DNA from: Scoparia ambigualis
Lineage: Eukaryota; Arthropoda; Insecta; Lepidoptera; Crambidae
Reading direction: 5' to 3'
Assembly: GCA_963921215.1 (NCBI GenBank)
Contig: OY992525.1
Location: forward strand, 13,421,081 to 13,485,080
DNA length: 64,000 nt
Positions 33,414-42,749 of the stretch are shown piece by piece; position 1 is the stretch's first letter, and every line of letters begins with the position of its first letter. The notes beneath the pieces were generated by a model that worked only from the letters and a program-made list of their open reading frames with translations, was not told the origin of the DNA and did not search any database. The position numbers were made by a program, and so were the translations under genes.

Positions 33414-33898
33414 ATGTTATAGTAGATGTTCAGGGATTTAAGAGCGAATTAAATGAATTTATTCCTAAGGAAATAGCGAATATGTGAAATAGACAAGTCT
33501 TTGTAATACTACTAAAACCACCATTCCCATTTTATAACTTAACGAAGAAAGAAAGAATACAAGTAGCTTGGTTAGAAAAAAACAGAGGCATTTATTGGAA
33601 TCAAGGATTTGTGCCTTATACGAATTTCAAGAAGATTATAGAAAGTTTTTTATTAAATAAGTGTATTTTTACAAAAGGCCGTGAAAAAGTGATTTGGTTA
33701 AAAGATATGTTACATAACAATAATATTCATAATTTAGAAGATAGAAATTGCCCTAGTTTAGTATCATTGTATGATAAGTATGTAAATTCATCTGATATTG
33801 TAAGTTGTATGCATCATAATAAGATATGTGCTTTAAAAAATGTATTTTGTTTAAATAAATGGTGTGCAGAAAGCAATGTTTTTAAAATAAATGAATAA
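33410..33898 (+). pseudogene. Polinton exonuclease-like protein (second copy, one stop)
   Basis: The ATG at 33410 overlaps the capsid stop as ATGA, just as at 16494-16497. It begins with a VIVDVQGFK segment, has a TGA near 33485, then KPPFPFYNLTKKER, LEKNRGIYWNQGF, KGREKVIWLKDML and CALKNVFCLNKWC, ending at TAA 33896-33898. It is about 162 codons. This copy is far better preserved than the one at 15953-16497, so the family sequence can be read from it. I recall it as a conserved companion of insect Polinton capsid genes. An exonuclease-like role is a guess from the N-terminal IVDVQ strand and is not proven. Confidence 0.65.
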
Positions 33899-34103
33899 AC
33901 ATAGCATGATAAGAATATTTTGTTTTATTTTATTTCTAGTGTCTATCAGGTATTTTCCATTAGTTAGTAACTTGAAAATTCAAATACTTAACTCGTTTAC
34001 AATTAGAAGATATTGCGGAGATAATAATAAAGAACAATGTTTGAGCGACCTTCATTTAGTAACAACTAATGATCACATCACGAGCAATACAGTGCTATAT
34101 TAA
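33891..34103 (+). CDS. Small ORF with hydrophobic N-terminus overlapping the previous gene
   Basis: The ATG at 33891 overlaps the previous stop by eight bases (ATGAATAA). The 70-residue product starts with a short basic stretch, then FCFILFLVSIRYF, like a signal peptide or membrane anchor, then a polar region with two cysteines. No family is recognised. It could be a chance frame, but the overlap style matches the Polinton cluster. The 16-kb copy also has a hydrophobic reading after the exonuclease-like gene (from about 15940), too decayed to confirm. Confidence 0.3.
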   Translation: MNKHSMIRIFCFILFLVSIRYFPLVSNLKIQILNSFTIRRYCGDNNKEQCLSDLHLVTTNDHITSNTVLY

Positions 34104-34470
34104 TACCATCGAATAAAACAGGGTACGAGTAAATAATTTCGTTATGAAATGTTAAAACTGTTGCCCCGAGTTATTAGAAAAAAAAACAAAATCTTGTAAT
34201 TGGTTGAAATAAAAATATAATAAATAATCGAGTCTTGCTTGTCTTCTAAGAACTTGCTACATACTTACAGCAAAATTAAAAGCAAGTGATATCAAATTAA
34301 CTCTTATTATCAAGTAACGTAAGTAGTTTAACTAAAAGTAGTACCTTAATGTGTAAATGCTTGAAAACTATAAATACTTATTGAAAACACCAATGAACCT
34401 TTCCTCTTCAAAACTTGAATGAATAGATAAAAACATGAATAAATGAACTGTGAAATTGGGGTTGCAACAG
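34104..34470. other. AT-rich stretch, no gene seen
   Basis: Short AT-rich stretch after the Polinton fragment and before the TGAAAACAT-type repeats. Nothing else recognised. Confidence 0.45.
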
Positions 34471-34600
34471 TTGAAAACTAGAAAAGCTGAAAACATGAAT
34501 GAATAGAGGAAAACATAAATAAATGAAAACTAGAAAAGCTGAAAACATGAATGAATAGATGAAAACATGAATAAATGAATGGTGAAATTGGGGTTGCTGG
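34471..34600. repeat. Tandem repeat of about 55 bp
   Basis: GAAAACTAGAAAAGCTGAAAACATGAATGAATAGA occurs at about 34475 and again at about 34526. Related AACATGAATAAATGAA words lie on both sides. TGAAATTGGGGTTGC appears at 34450 and 34587, and an inverted GGGGTTGCTGGATC / GATCCAGAAACCCC hairpin follows near 34592-34625. Confidence 0.65.
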
Positions 34601-34818
34601 ATCTCTTCTGATCCAGAAACCCCAATTTCAAAATACTCGTTTACATTCTAAAATTTAATTAATTAGGCCGATAATACAAAAAAGTACCTGTTTTGTATAA
34701 ATAAAGGGCTACTGTGGGGCTTACCTGACTTCTCCTCAGTTCGTCTCTGGGAAGATGAGGCTTGCCAAAGTCCTTAGTTTTACACCTTTTTATAAGGTCG
34801 CTGTTTCTTGATAGGCAC

Positions 34819-35257
34819 TGTTTGCGCCATCGCGCAACGGGAAACAGCCGTCGCTGCGCCGTAATAGAGTGCATTTTAGAATGCACTAAGCCGTCGCGCG
34901 GCCATGTTAACTGGTCGCCGCCGGCCCGCGCCGCGCAAGAGTTAGTGCATTTCGAGATCTCAGGGCGAAGCCACGCGTCGCTCACGCCCGCCCTTCAACC
35001 CACGAAGTGAACACATGTGTGCAGTTAAGAGCTAGTGCAATAAGCTCGACCTAAACGCCCTTAACCAGTGCCCCTAGGAAACTGTTTAGTGTAGTGACTA
35101 CATCGCCGCCCCTCAAGCCTCGCCGCCCGTGGTCAGCTCGCACGACGGTTCCTGAATCATCACCCCGGTAAGTTCCTTTCCACCTCCCGCCTAACAATCT
35201 TTACTCTGCCTTCTTTACTCTGCTGTATTCGGCGGTGTCTCCTGACCCGCGAGTACA
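34819..35257 (+). repeat. BEL/Pao 5' LTR
   Basis: Starts TGTTTGCGCCATCGC and ends CCGCGAGTACA. It contains a GTGCATT-TTAG-AATGCAC hairpin (about 34870-34888). GC content is much higher than in the flanks. Confidence 0.95.
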
Positions 35258-35260
35258 TTT

Positions 35261-35278
35261 TGGTCCAATCGAGCGCGG
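35261..35278 (+). promoter_or_regulatory. BEL/Pao primer-binding site (candidate)
   Basis: TGGTCCAATCGAGCGCGG begins three bases after the LTR end, where a tRNA 3' CCA would anneal. I cannot name the tRNA. Confidence 0.5.
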
Positions 35279-36627
35279 AATAACCGCTAAGGTTCAGCCC
35301 TAATCTGACCCTAACTTTCTTTTAATTGTCAATTTTAATACAGTCCGCTAAAGATAATTATTCCCGCCCATATTCTTGTTCTATTTCTGAATCTTATATC
35401 TAATTCGTGCCATCATTTCGGAATTCATTTGTTCACATAACTTTACCCTGCCCCAATAAAAATTTGGTGAGGTAGGTGTAATTTGTTTGTGGTAGGATTG
35501 CGACCACACAACATCCGAATTATCTTGACGCAATTATTTCTGCATGTTGTTTTTATGTTGCTTTCGTGTATGCATCCGGTATTCTGAACCAGGATCACAG
35601 AACTATTGTGTCATACAATGTTGTTGTGCCTAATTCGTGCTTGAAATAATAATTCAGCTCAGTTACTTTACCTTTGCCTTTTTCATGCTACGTTTGGCTA
35701 CCGTTTGGCTACAGATTTAGTTAATTGTATGGTGCCTGGTATTACAACAGCTAAGCTAATTTAACACTGCATAAAATAATTCAGCTTATTTATTTGGCCT
35801 TTATTTTAATTTTTTCATGCCATGTTTATCGGCTGCAGGTGTATTTTTCTTACATAATAATACAACAAGATTTAATTTTTTTTTTTTTGAGTGTTAATTT
35901 TTAATTTTATTGTTTTGATTGTTGCCTTTGCGAGCGGCTCAGATCTCGTGCATGCTCACCACGCGTGCCAAATAGCGTGCTTTATTTTTTCACCCGTGTT
36001 AATTTTGTATCTATTTTTTATTTTTAATTTTTGCCTTTGCGATCGGCTCATTTGTGGTGCGTGCTCACCACATGACCGTAGTGTGTTTCATTTAGTTTCA
36101 TCAGTTTTTTTTTATATATATCGCTTACGGCTATTTGCGTGCGTCGCCTTCGCTTCTACACACGTTAAGTTTAATTAAATTTTTATGATTAGTTTATTTT
36201 TATTTTTTTGTTTGCGACTGACTCATTCTTCACGCCAGTGTCGGCAACAGGTCTGCCCGATTGTGAGCGACTTGCCCAACAGTGGGCTACGGATAACGTG
36301 ATTCTTTTTGTTTTTGTTGTTTTTGTTTGTTTTTTGCTTGCGGTCGGCTAATGTTACGTACGCGCGTTCAATAAGCATACAGACAGACACAGACACAGAC
36401 ATACCTACACATACACGCGTTTGCCCACCTGTAGGCCATATACAGGGCGCCCCAACTTAGTTTTGCTTTCTTTATTGTTGCGTTAATTTTAGCCCATTTA
36501 CCCTTACCTTAGTAAACAAATACCTCCAGCCCAACTATAGAATATATACAGGGTGTTGTTCTTTTTACTGCCTTTGTTTAATTTTTTATTTTTTATTATT
36601 TTTTTTTGTCTCCTTTTATTTGTCGCG
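35279..36627 (+). other. Long BEL/Pao 5' leader with repeated motifs
   Basis: About 1.35 kb without a gag-frame ATG. Pyrimidine-rich stretches alternate with a degenerate motif like TTTGCGANCGGCTCA (near 35929, 36039, 36210, 36334), twice followed by GTGCTCACCACA-like words. A short inverted pair, TATACAGGGCGCCCC and TATACAGGGTGTTG, lies near 36430 and 36546. It may matter for packaging or translation, but this is not shown by the sequence. Confidence 0.5.
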
Positions 36628-38238
36628 ATGCCGACCAAGTCACAAGCCGCGATATTTAGGGAGGCCGCCAAAGCTTTACACCAGCTCCTAGAGATGGGAT
36701 CACTGATCATTGCTGGCGACACCAAACATTCCATAACGGAATTCAACGTGCGTTTCGCACAGATACAGGGCACAAAGGAGAAGCTGGACTCAGTGTATTA
36801 TAGCATTCTTGACGAGGAGGACCTGGACGAGAAGACCGAGAAGGCATACACTGAGCACCACACAAAAGCCTCCGGGGCGTACATTGGGATTCTTGTGGCT
36901 AGGGAGGAAATCTTACCCTCTTCCACGTCATCCCCAACCCATAGCGCTCAGCCCAGTTTCGGCGTCAATACGCCCACAGCCGTCCTCCCCAAGATAGCGC
37001 TGCCCAGGTTCAGCTCAAAAGTGGAGGACTGGCCTTCCTTCATTGCGCTGTTTAGGAGTCTGACTGACGACATGGCGACCCTGTCGGACGCAGTCAAGCT
37101 CCACTACCTATTCTCATGTCTCAGTGGTGAGGCATTAAGTATGGTGTCCCACTTAAAGGTCACCAATGAAAATTTTGCCGTGGCCATGGACATCCTCACC
37201 AAGCGGTACGAGAACCGCCGGGTGCTCATTGATAGTTTTGTGGACATCATCCTGGGGCTGCCAAGCATCCATACGCGCTCGAACATCCGCACACTGTTCC
37301 TCACGCCGCTCATATCGGCTCAGTGTGCCCTCAACAATTTAGACTTGCCCATAGGAGACGATTACGTGTTTGTGTCAATAGTGGTGCGGAAGCTCAAGGG
37401 CGAGCTCCGCACGCTATTTGAACGCAGGCACGGGTCTAGTAACACCCTGCCCACGTTAAGGGACCTTATCTCCTACCTCGAGGAGCACGCGCGCTGTGTG
37501 GAGACAGAGTTCTCCAACATAGCCATGGCTCAACCCATTCAGCCCCAGCCCGGCCCTTCTCGTAGCCGCGCGCCTCCTCAGTTGCCCCATCGCACTTATG
37601 CTCAGATGGCTCAGCAACAACCCGACCATTACCGTGGCCGTTCCTCAGCTCCATCGCCTCACCGCGCCCATGAGCAGCCTACTCACCAACCGTTCCGCCC
37701 AGCGCAGCAAATGCGTCACCGCCCGTCCACCTCCCCGGCTCGCAGTCAGCCCTTCCCCGTCTACTCGGCCTACCAGCAAAGCTGCTCCTCATCATCGTCA
37801 TCGTCCTCTTCCTCACGCTCGACGCCCTACTGTCCCTATTGTGCCATTAGGGGACATACGCTCATGACGTGCAGCTGGTACAATGCCCAGCCAACACAGG
37901 GCCGTTGGGACTTCGTACAGGCACGCGAGCGCTGCCAGCGTTGTCTCGGCCGTCACTACGAGAGCGAGTGCAGGTCAAGGGGGGCATGCAAGAACTGTGG
38001 GAGTACGAACCACCACACGTCCCTCCATCGACCAGACGGCCCAACGCACTCAGCTCATTCGTCGTCTGTACATGTGCCCCCACCACAGCTGACAGAGCAC
38101 TCGAGGGAGCGTCCCAGAAACGGCAGGCGGCACGAACCCGCACATGCCAAACAGGCGCAACCCAGCTCTGCTCACAGAGCCAGCCCGCCCAGGTCCGGTT
38201 CGCCAGGTAGGCCCCGCGAACGCCGCCAGCAATTATGA
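36628..38238 (+). CDS. gag: BEL/Pao Gag
   Basis: The structural polyprotein, 536 residues. The ATG at 36628 is the first in frame; the upstream in-frame stretch from 36553 begins with TTG and is hydrophobic. A helical N-terminal part is followed by the DUF1759-type capsid core (about residues 120-300): FSSKVEDWPSFIALF, LHYLFSCLSGEAL and RYENRRVLIDSFVD. A Pro/Gln/Ser-rich linker (about 300-400) includes a poly-Ser run. Three zinc knuckles follow: CPYCAIRGHTLMTC from residue 402, CQRCLGRHYESEC from about 436, and CKNCGSTNHHTSLH from 454. The basic C-terminus ends at TGA 38236-38238. The frame stays open after that stop straight into pol. No disruption is seen, so it is likely functional. Confidence 0.93.
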   Translation: MPTKSQAAIFREAAKALHQLLEMGSLIIAGDTKHSITEFNVRFAQIQGTKEKLDSVYYSILDEEDLDEKTEKAYTEHHTKASGAYIGILVAREEILPSSTSSPTHSAQPSFGVNTPTAVLPKIALPRFSSKVEDWPSFIALFRSLTDDMATLSDAVKLHYLFSCLSGEALSMVSHLKVTNENFAVAMDILTKRYENRRVLIDSFVDIILGLPSIHTRSNIRTLFLTPLISAQCALNNLDLPIGDDYVFVSIVVRKLKGELRTLFERRHGSSNTLPTLRDLISYLEEHARCVETEFSNIAMAQPIQPQPGPSRSRAPPQLPHRTYAQMAQQQPDHYRGRSSAPSPHRAHEQPTHQPFRPAQQMRHRPSTSPARSQPFPVYSAYQQSCSSSSSSSSSSRSTPYCPYCAIRGHTLMTCSWYNAQPTQGRWDFVQARERCQRCLGRHYESECRSRGACKNCGSTNHHTSLHRPDGPTHSAHSSSVHVPPPQLTEHSRERPRNGRRHEPAHAKQAQPSSAHRASPPRSGSPGRPRERRQQL

Positions 38239-41200
38239 CTCCCAACTATCACAGAGCACCCTAGCGAAGAGGTAAATTTAGCCCATGCCCAGTCAACCCA
38301 TGCCCACACAGCTGATACATACTCAGCTCATACAATTTCAGCTGATACTCAATCAGCTCACTCACCTTCTGTGCCCACTAGCACACCCATTTTGTTGCCA
38401 ACCGTCTCACTAAGAGTCGCGGACGTACATGGCCATCTTCACACAGCTAGAGCTTTATTGGACTGTGGCAGTATGCTGACGTTAATAACGTCACGCATGG
38501 CACGACTTTTGAACCTGCCATCAAAACCCACTTCTTTAAAAATTACAGGAGTTGGGAATCAGCACAAACATGAGTCAAAGGCGGCAATAACAATAGTATG
38601 CCGACCCACTCACAATGATACTCCTACAATCACTGCCACAGCTCACATTTTAAAAAACGTCACTGGCTACCTTCCCTTAGAGAAGGTACCAAACATTTCC
38701 CACGTACTAGGCCAGCCACCCGTGCCATTGGCTGACCAGCTTTACCACACACCAGCCCCGATCGACCTCTTATTGGGGTCGGACGTTCTTGGCCAGGTGT
38801 TGGACGGGACTAAGGTCTCGTTGGGCCCGGGCAAGCCCATAGCCTTCGGCACGATTTTCGACTTCGCGTTGATAGGACCCATTGAGGACTTGTATGCGCA
38901 GCCGGCGCAGCAGGTTAACTCAGCTCACGTCGTCAGCTCACAACCAGACTCAGCTGAATCAGCCCAGGACATACGTCAGAGTCTGGAAAGGTTCTGGGAG
39001 TCTGAGGAGCCTCTCCCTCAATCCCACACTCATAATGATCCCCTGGAGGAACAATGCGAGGAAATCTTCCGCTCTACCACTACACGCGATCCCTCAGGCA
39101 GATATACGGTTGCTCTGCCCTTTCTAAAGGACGCCCCTCAACTAGGCAAAACTCACCCTATCGCGTTACGCAGATTCCTCAATATTGAGAAGAAGCTAAT
39201 GGCGAACCCGTCTCTGCGTTCTAAATACGTCGACTTTATGGCCGAATACATCGACTTAGGGCACATGGCTCCCTGTCACCCAAATACATTCGCCCATAAA
39301 CCTCACTTCTACATCCCTCACCATGGCGTATTTAAGTCAGGGTCGGACAAGCTGCGCATTGTTTTTGATGGTAGTTGCAAAAGCTCCAATGGTGTCAGCA
39401 TAAATGAATGCCTACACACAGGCCCCGCCCTTCAACAGGACATTGTGGACATCATCATGTCCTTCAGAACGCATCCAGTCGTTTTCAGCACTGACATCCA
39501 GAGGATGTTCAGAAATGTGCTGGTTGCCCCAGACCAGAGACGGTATCAGCTGATACTATGGCGGTCCTCACCAGATCACCCTCTGCTCACCTACGCCCTC
39601 AATACAGTCACGTACGGCTTAAGATCAAGCCCATATCATGCAATCCGCACCCTGCTCCAGCTGGCTGATGATGAAGGCCATCGCTACCCTGGAGCCGCTC
39701 AGGTTCTTCGCAAGTCTATCTTCGTTGATGACATCTTGTGTGGCCATGACACGGTTGAATCCGCCCAAGCACTTCAGGACGAGTTGATAAGTCTGCTAGA
39801 CCTAGGCGGCTTTCAGCTCAGTAAGTGGACATCTAACTCGCCTAAGCTGCTCGAGAGATTTCCCGACAACCAATACGACATGCCCAAGGACTTCGACATG
39901 AACCCAGAGTCCACGTCCATTAAGGTCTTGGGTATACAGTGGAGCCCTCAGTCAGACGAGTTCACCTACCGCATCTCTCTGCCCCCCATCACACATGTCA
40001 CAAAGCGGTCTATTTTAAGCACCGTAGCCTCACTTTATGACCCAAACGGCTGGGTTTCGCCCGTTATCTTCCGCGCAAAGCTGCTGCTTCAGCAATTGTG
40101 GCTACTGAAGCTGGAATGGGATGAGCCCACTCCCTCTGAAGTACAAACGGAGTGGCACCACATCTCAGAGGATCTACCGCTGTTGGCTAGCATTCGTTTC
40201 CCTCGGCACATTTGTGCAAACAAAGGCTCAGCTGCATACTCGCTTCACGGGTTTGCAGATGCCTCTGAAGCCGGGTTTGCCGCCGTTGTTTACCTCCATG
40301 AGCTCGATGCCTCCGGAGATACTTTGGTACACTTGATTGTCGCCAAGTCGCGAGTCGCACCAATCAAGAACCGCCTCACAATCCCCAAGTTAGAGTTGTC
40401 GGCCGCCACTCTACTCTCCCAGCTCATGATCCGTGTGTCGGTTCAGTTATCGGCCCATATCAGTATACAACAACACATATGTTGGTCAGACAGTACGATA
40501 GTCCTGGCCTGGCTCAATACACCGCCTCACCGTCTTCAACCCTTTGAAGCCAACAGGGTAGTCAAAATCAGCTCAGGCTCACCAGAATGTACCTGGCGAC
40601 ACGTACCTTCTGAGCTCAACCCGGCAGATTGCGCAAGCAGAGGAATGTCTGCGCAATCCCTGTCAGCCCACGACCTATGGTGGTCTCCCACGTGGCTTGG
40701 ACAGCCTTGTGAGTCTTGGCCTGCGATGCCCTTAGCTCTGGGCCATCACGCCCTGCCCGGCCTTAAGCCCAAACACGTCCCGTCACTGGTCACAGTGCCC
40801 GGTCTTGACTTTGACCTGCTCACTCGGTTCAGTTCACTAGACAAGCTCGTCGGAGTGACAGCTTGTCTAAAACGCTTTCTGCACAACTGCAGACACCACC
40901 CAGATTCGCGACGCTCAGGCCCCTTGTACGTCAGTGAACGAAGAGAGGCCCTACTTTACTGGGTGCGCAGTGTCCAGCACAATGAGTTTGCGGAGGACAT
41001 CCACCGCCTTCAAACTGGCAAAATCTGCTCCGTCAGACTCCAGCGGCTGTCACCTCTCATTAAAGATGAGCTCCTTAGAGTTGGTGGACGACTGTCCCAT
41101 GCGTCTATCCGATATGACGCGCAGCACCCGCTCATACTTCCCAGCTCTAGCCCACTTGTAGACCTTATCATTGACCACTACCACAAAATACACTGCCATC

Positions 41201-42351
41201 CTGGCGCTGACACTTTACACGCTATCCTACGCCAACAATTTTGGATATTGTCCGCGCGCCGTATTATTAGACACCGAGTTTTTAAATGCATTAGATGCTT
41301 TCGATGCCGGGCCCAGCCGCAAGCGCCCTTCATGGCCGACCTGCCAGCCGATAGAGTTACGCCTCAGCCAGTATTTAGTCAAGTCACGACCGATTTTGCC
41401 GGACCATTCCTCGTTAAATCTAGTACCCTACGTAATGTTAAACTCTTAAAAGCGTACTTTTGTATATTCGTGTGCCTCTCGACTAAGGCGGTTCATTTAG
41501 AACCGGTCTCGGACCTCAGCACGGAAGCGTTCCTCGCGGCATTACAGCGTTTTATAGCACGCCGCGGTGCCCCGGTTCTCATCCGCTCGGACTGCGGTAC
41601 AAATTATGTAGGCGCTAGAAATCAGCTCATCGAAGTACAAAACTTTCTTGCCTTGAACAATGATACGATTGCGCACAAGCTCGCTGGTCAGCACATTACT
41701 TGGTTGTTAAACGTCCCTAAGGGACCATGGTTCGGTGCGTTACATGAGATCAACGTAAAATCAACAAAGCAACTTTTATATCGCGTAATTGGCGAACAGC
41801 ACCTCACATTCGAGGAATTCTCCACACTTTTAGCTCGAATTGAAGCGGTCCTCAACTCAAGACCTCTCTGCCCACTTTCGTCTGATCCTTCAGACTTTGA
41901 GCCGCTTACAGCCGGACATTTCCTTATAGGCCGCCCACTAACGGCCCTTCCCGAACTATCCGTGGAAGATAGGCCGATCTCCACACGTAGGCGATTCCAG
42001 ATGGTACAGGCCCTATCCCAGCGCTTCTGGACGCTGTGGACCCAGTCCTACCTGCATACCCTTCAAACCCGCTCCAAATGGTTGTCCCCATCCTCCCCTC
42101 CCCGAGTCGGCGAGCTCGTCCTCATTAAGGAGGACAACCTGCCTGCCCTTCAATGGAGACTGGGGCGCATTACTCGCACCCTGCCTGGGAAGGATGGCGT
42201 CGTGCGGGTGGTGGACCTGGACACCGCCAATGGACACCTCCGGAGGCCTGTGTTCAAGATTGCCAGGCTCCCTCTGGATGAGACCACCCCTGGGCCCCGG
42301 GAAGATGTTTGCGCCATCGCGCAACGGGAAACAGCCGTCGCTGCGCCGTAA
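38239..42351 (+). CDS. pol: BEL/Pao Pol (protease-RT-RNase H-integrase), in gag frame after UGA
   Basis: The frame is the gag frame continued past the UGA. It has no ATG before about 38472, inside the protease; the codon at 38371 is GTG. A His/Thr/Ser/Ala-rich linker of about 44 codons leads to the A17-type aspartic protease (LLDCGSMLTLI; Asp at residue 31 counted from 38371). RT follows, with the catalytic FVDD at 451-454. RNase H starts at HGFADASEAG (Asp 630). Integrase has an H2C2 zinc region (YHKIHCHPGADTL to CIRCFRC) and catalytic residues Asp 1008 (TTDFAG), Asp 1074 (RSDCGT) and Glu 1126 (LHEINVKS). The stop TAA at 42349-42351 lies within the 3' LTR, so the last 14-15 residues are LTR-encoded. 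No frameshift or premature stop is seen. Confidence 0.93.
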   Translation, partial: LPTITEHPSEEVNLAHAQSTHAHTADTYSAHTISADTQSAHSPSVPTSTPILLPTVSLRVADVHGHLHTARALLDCGSMLTLITSRMARLLNLPSKPTSLKITGVGNQHKHESKAAITIVCRPTHNDTPTITATAHILKNVTGYLPLEKVPNISHVLGQPPVPLADQLYHTPAPIDLLLGSDVLGQVLDGTKVSLGPGKPIAFGTIFDFALIGPIEDLYAQPAQQVNSAHVVSSQPDSAESAQDIRQSLERFWESEEPLPQSHTHNDPLEEQCEEIFRSTTTRDPSGRYTVALPFLKDAPQLGKTHPIALRRFLNIEKKLMANPSLRSKYVDFMAEYIDLGHMAPCHPNTFAHKPHFYIPHHGVFKSGSDKLRIVFDGSCKSSNGVSINECLHTGPALQQDIVDIIMSFRTHPVVFSTDIQRMFRNVLVAPDQRRYQLILWRSSPDHPLLTYALNTVTYGLRSSPYHAIRTLLQLADDEGHRYPGAAQVLRKSIFVDDILCGHDTVESAQALQDELISLLDLGGFQLSKWTSNSPKLLERFPDNQYDMPKDFDMNPESTSIKVLGIQWSPQSDEFTYRISLPPITHVTKRSILSTVASLYDPNGWVSPVIFRAKLLLQQLWLLKLEWDEPTPSEVQTEWHHISEDLPLLASIRFPRHICANKGSAAYSLHGFADASEAGFAAVVYLHELDASGDTLVHLIVAKSRVAPIKNRLTIPKLELSAATLLSQLMIRVSVQLSAHISIQQHICWSDSTIVLAWLNTPPHRLQPFEANRVVKISSGSPECTWRHVPSELNPADCASRGMSAQSLSAHDLWWSPTWLGQPCESWPAMPLALGHHALPGLKPKHVPSLVTVPGLDFDLLTRFSSLDKLVGVTACLKRFLHNCRHHPDSRRSGPLYVSERREALLYWVRSVQHNEFAEDIHRLQTGKICSVRLQRLSPLIKDELLRVGGRLSHASIRYDAQHPLILPSSSPLVDLIIDHYHKIHCHPGADTLHAILRQQFWILSARRIIRHRVFKCIRCFRCRAQPQAPFMADLPADRVTPQPVFSQVTTDFAGPFLVKSSTLRNVKLLKAYFCIFVCLSTKAVHLEPVSDLSTEAFLAALQRFIARRGAPVLIRSDCGTNYVGARNQLIEVQNFLALNNDTIAHKLAGQHITWLLNVPKGPWFGALHEINVKSTKQLLYRVIGEQHLTFEEFSTLLARIEAVLNSRPLCPLSSDPSDFEPLTAGHFLIGRPLTALPELSVEDRPISTRRRFQMVQALSQRFWTLWTQSYLHTLQTRSKWLSPSSPPRVGELVLIKEDNLPALQWRLGRITRTLPGKDGVVRVVDLDTANGHLRRPVFKIARLPLDETTPGPREDVCAIAQRETAVAAP

Positions 42352-42744
42352 TAGAGTGCATTTTAGAATGCACTAAGCCGTCGCGCGGCCATGTTAACTG
42401 GTCGCCGCCGGCCCGCGCCGCGCAAGAGTTAGTGCATTTCGAGATCTCAGGGCGAAGCCACGCGTCGCTCACGCCCGCCCTTCAACCCACGAAGTGAACA
42501 CATGTGTGCAGTTAAGAGCTAGTGCAATAAGCTCGACCTAAACGCCCTTAACCAGTGCCCCTAGGAAACTGTTTAGTGTAGTGACTACATCGCCGCCCCT
42601 CAAGCCTCGCCGCCCGTGGTCAGCTCGCACGACGGTTCCTGAATCATCACCCCGGTAAGTTCCTTTCCACCTCCCGCCTAACAATCTTTACTCTGCCTTC
42701 TTTACTCTGCTGTATTCGGCGGTGTCTCCTGACCCGCGAGTACA
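42306..42744 (+). repeat. BEL/Pao 3' LTR
   Basis: By eye a base-for-base copy of the 5' LTR. Its first 46 bases encode the end of Pol. A short purine stretch (CGGGAAGA) precedes it. Confidence 0.95.
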
Positions 42745-42749
42745 GGCAC

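Larger units (their letters stand above)
34819..42744 (+). mobile_element. Full-length BEL/Pao LTR retrotransposon
   Basis: Both LTRs are 439 bp (34819-35257 and 42306-42744), start TG and end CA. By eye they look identical. A 5-bp duplication GGCAC flanks the element (34814-34818 and 42745-42749). Between them lie a primer site, a 1.37-kb leader, gag, and a pol with A17-type protease, RT, RNase H and integrase in BEL/Pao order. Apart from the gag-pol UGA there are no stops in the coding part. The element is 7.9 kb and apparently young. Two partial relatives lie at 48430-52545. Confidence 0.95.

Noticed and set aside
34471..34600. CRISPR-like array
   Set aside because: Only two or three degenerate units of about 55 bp, no unique spacers, eukaryotic context.
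34720..34813. Minus-strand host exon with GTAAGC donor split by the BEL/Pao insertion
   Set aside because: Joining both flanks (ignoring the element) gives stops in all frames a short way upstream, so coding is not supported.
34659..35010. Open frames on both strands in the BEL/Pao LTR
   Set aside because: The same frames recur in the 3' LTR (42254-42497). They are non-coding LTR sequence with high GC, so few stops.
36553..36627. Hydrophobic N-terminal extension of Gag
   Set aside because: The extension begins with TTG and is a T-rich leader read in frame. The ATG at 36628 is the first and fits the partial copy, which also starts there.
38371..38373. Start codon for pol
   Set aside because: The codon is GTG. 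There is no in-frame ATG near, so I treat pol as a readthrough product, not an independent ORF.
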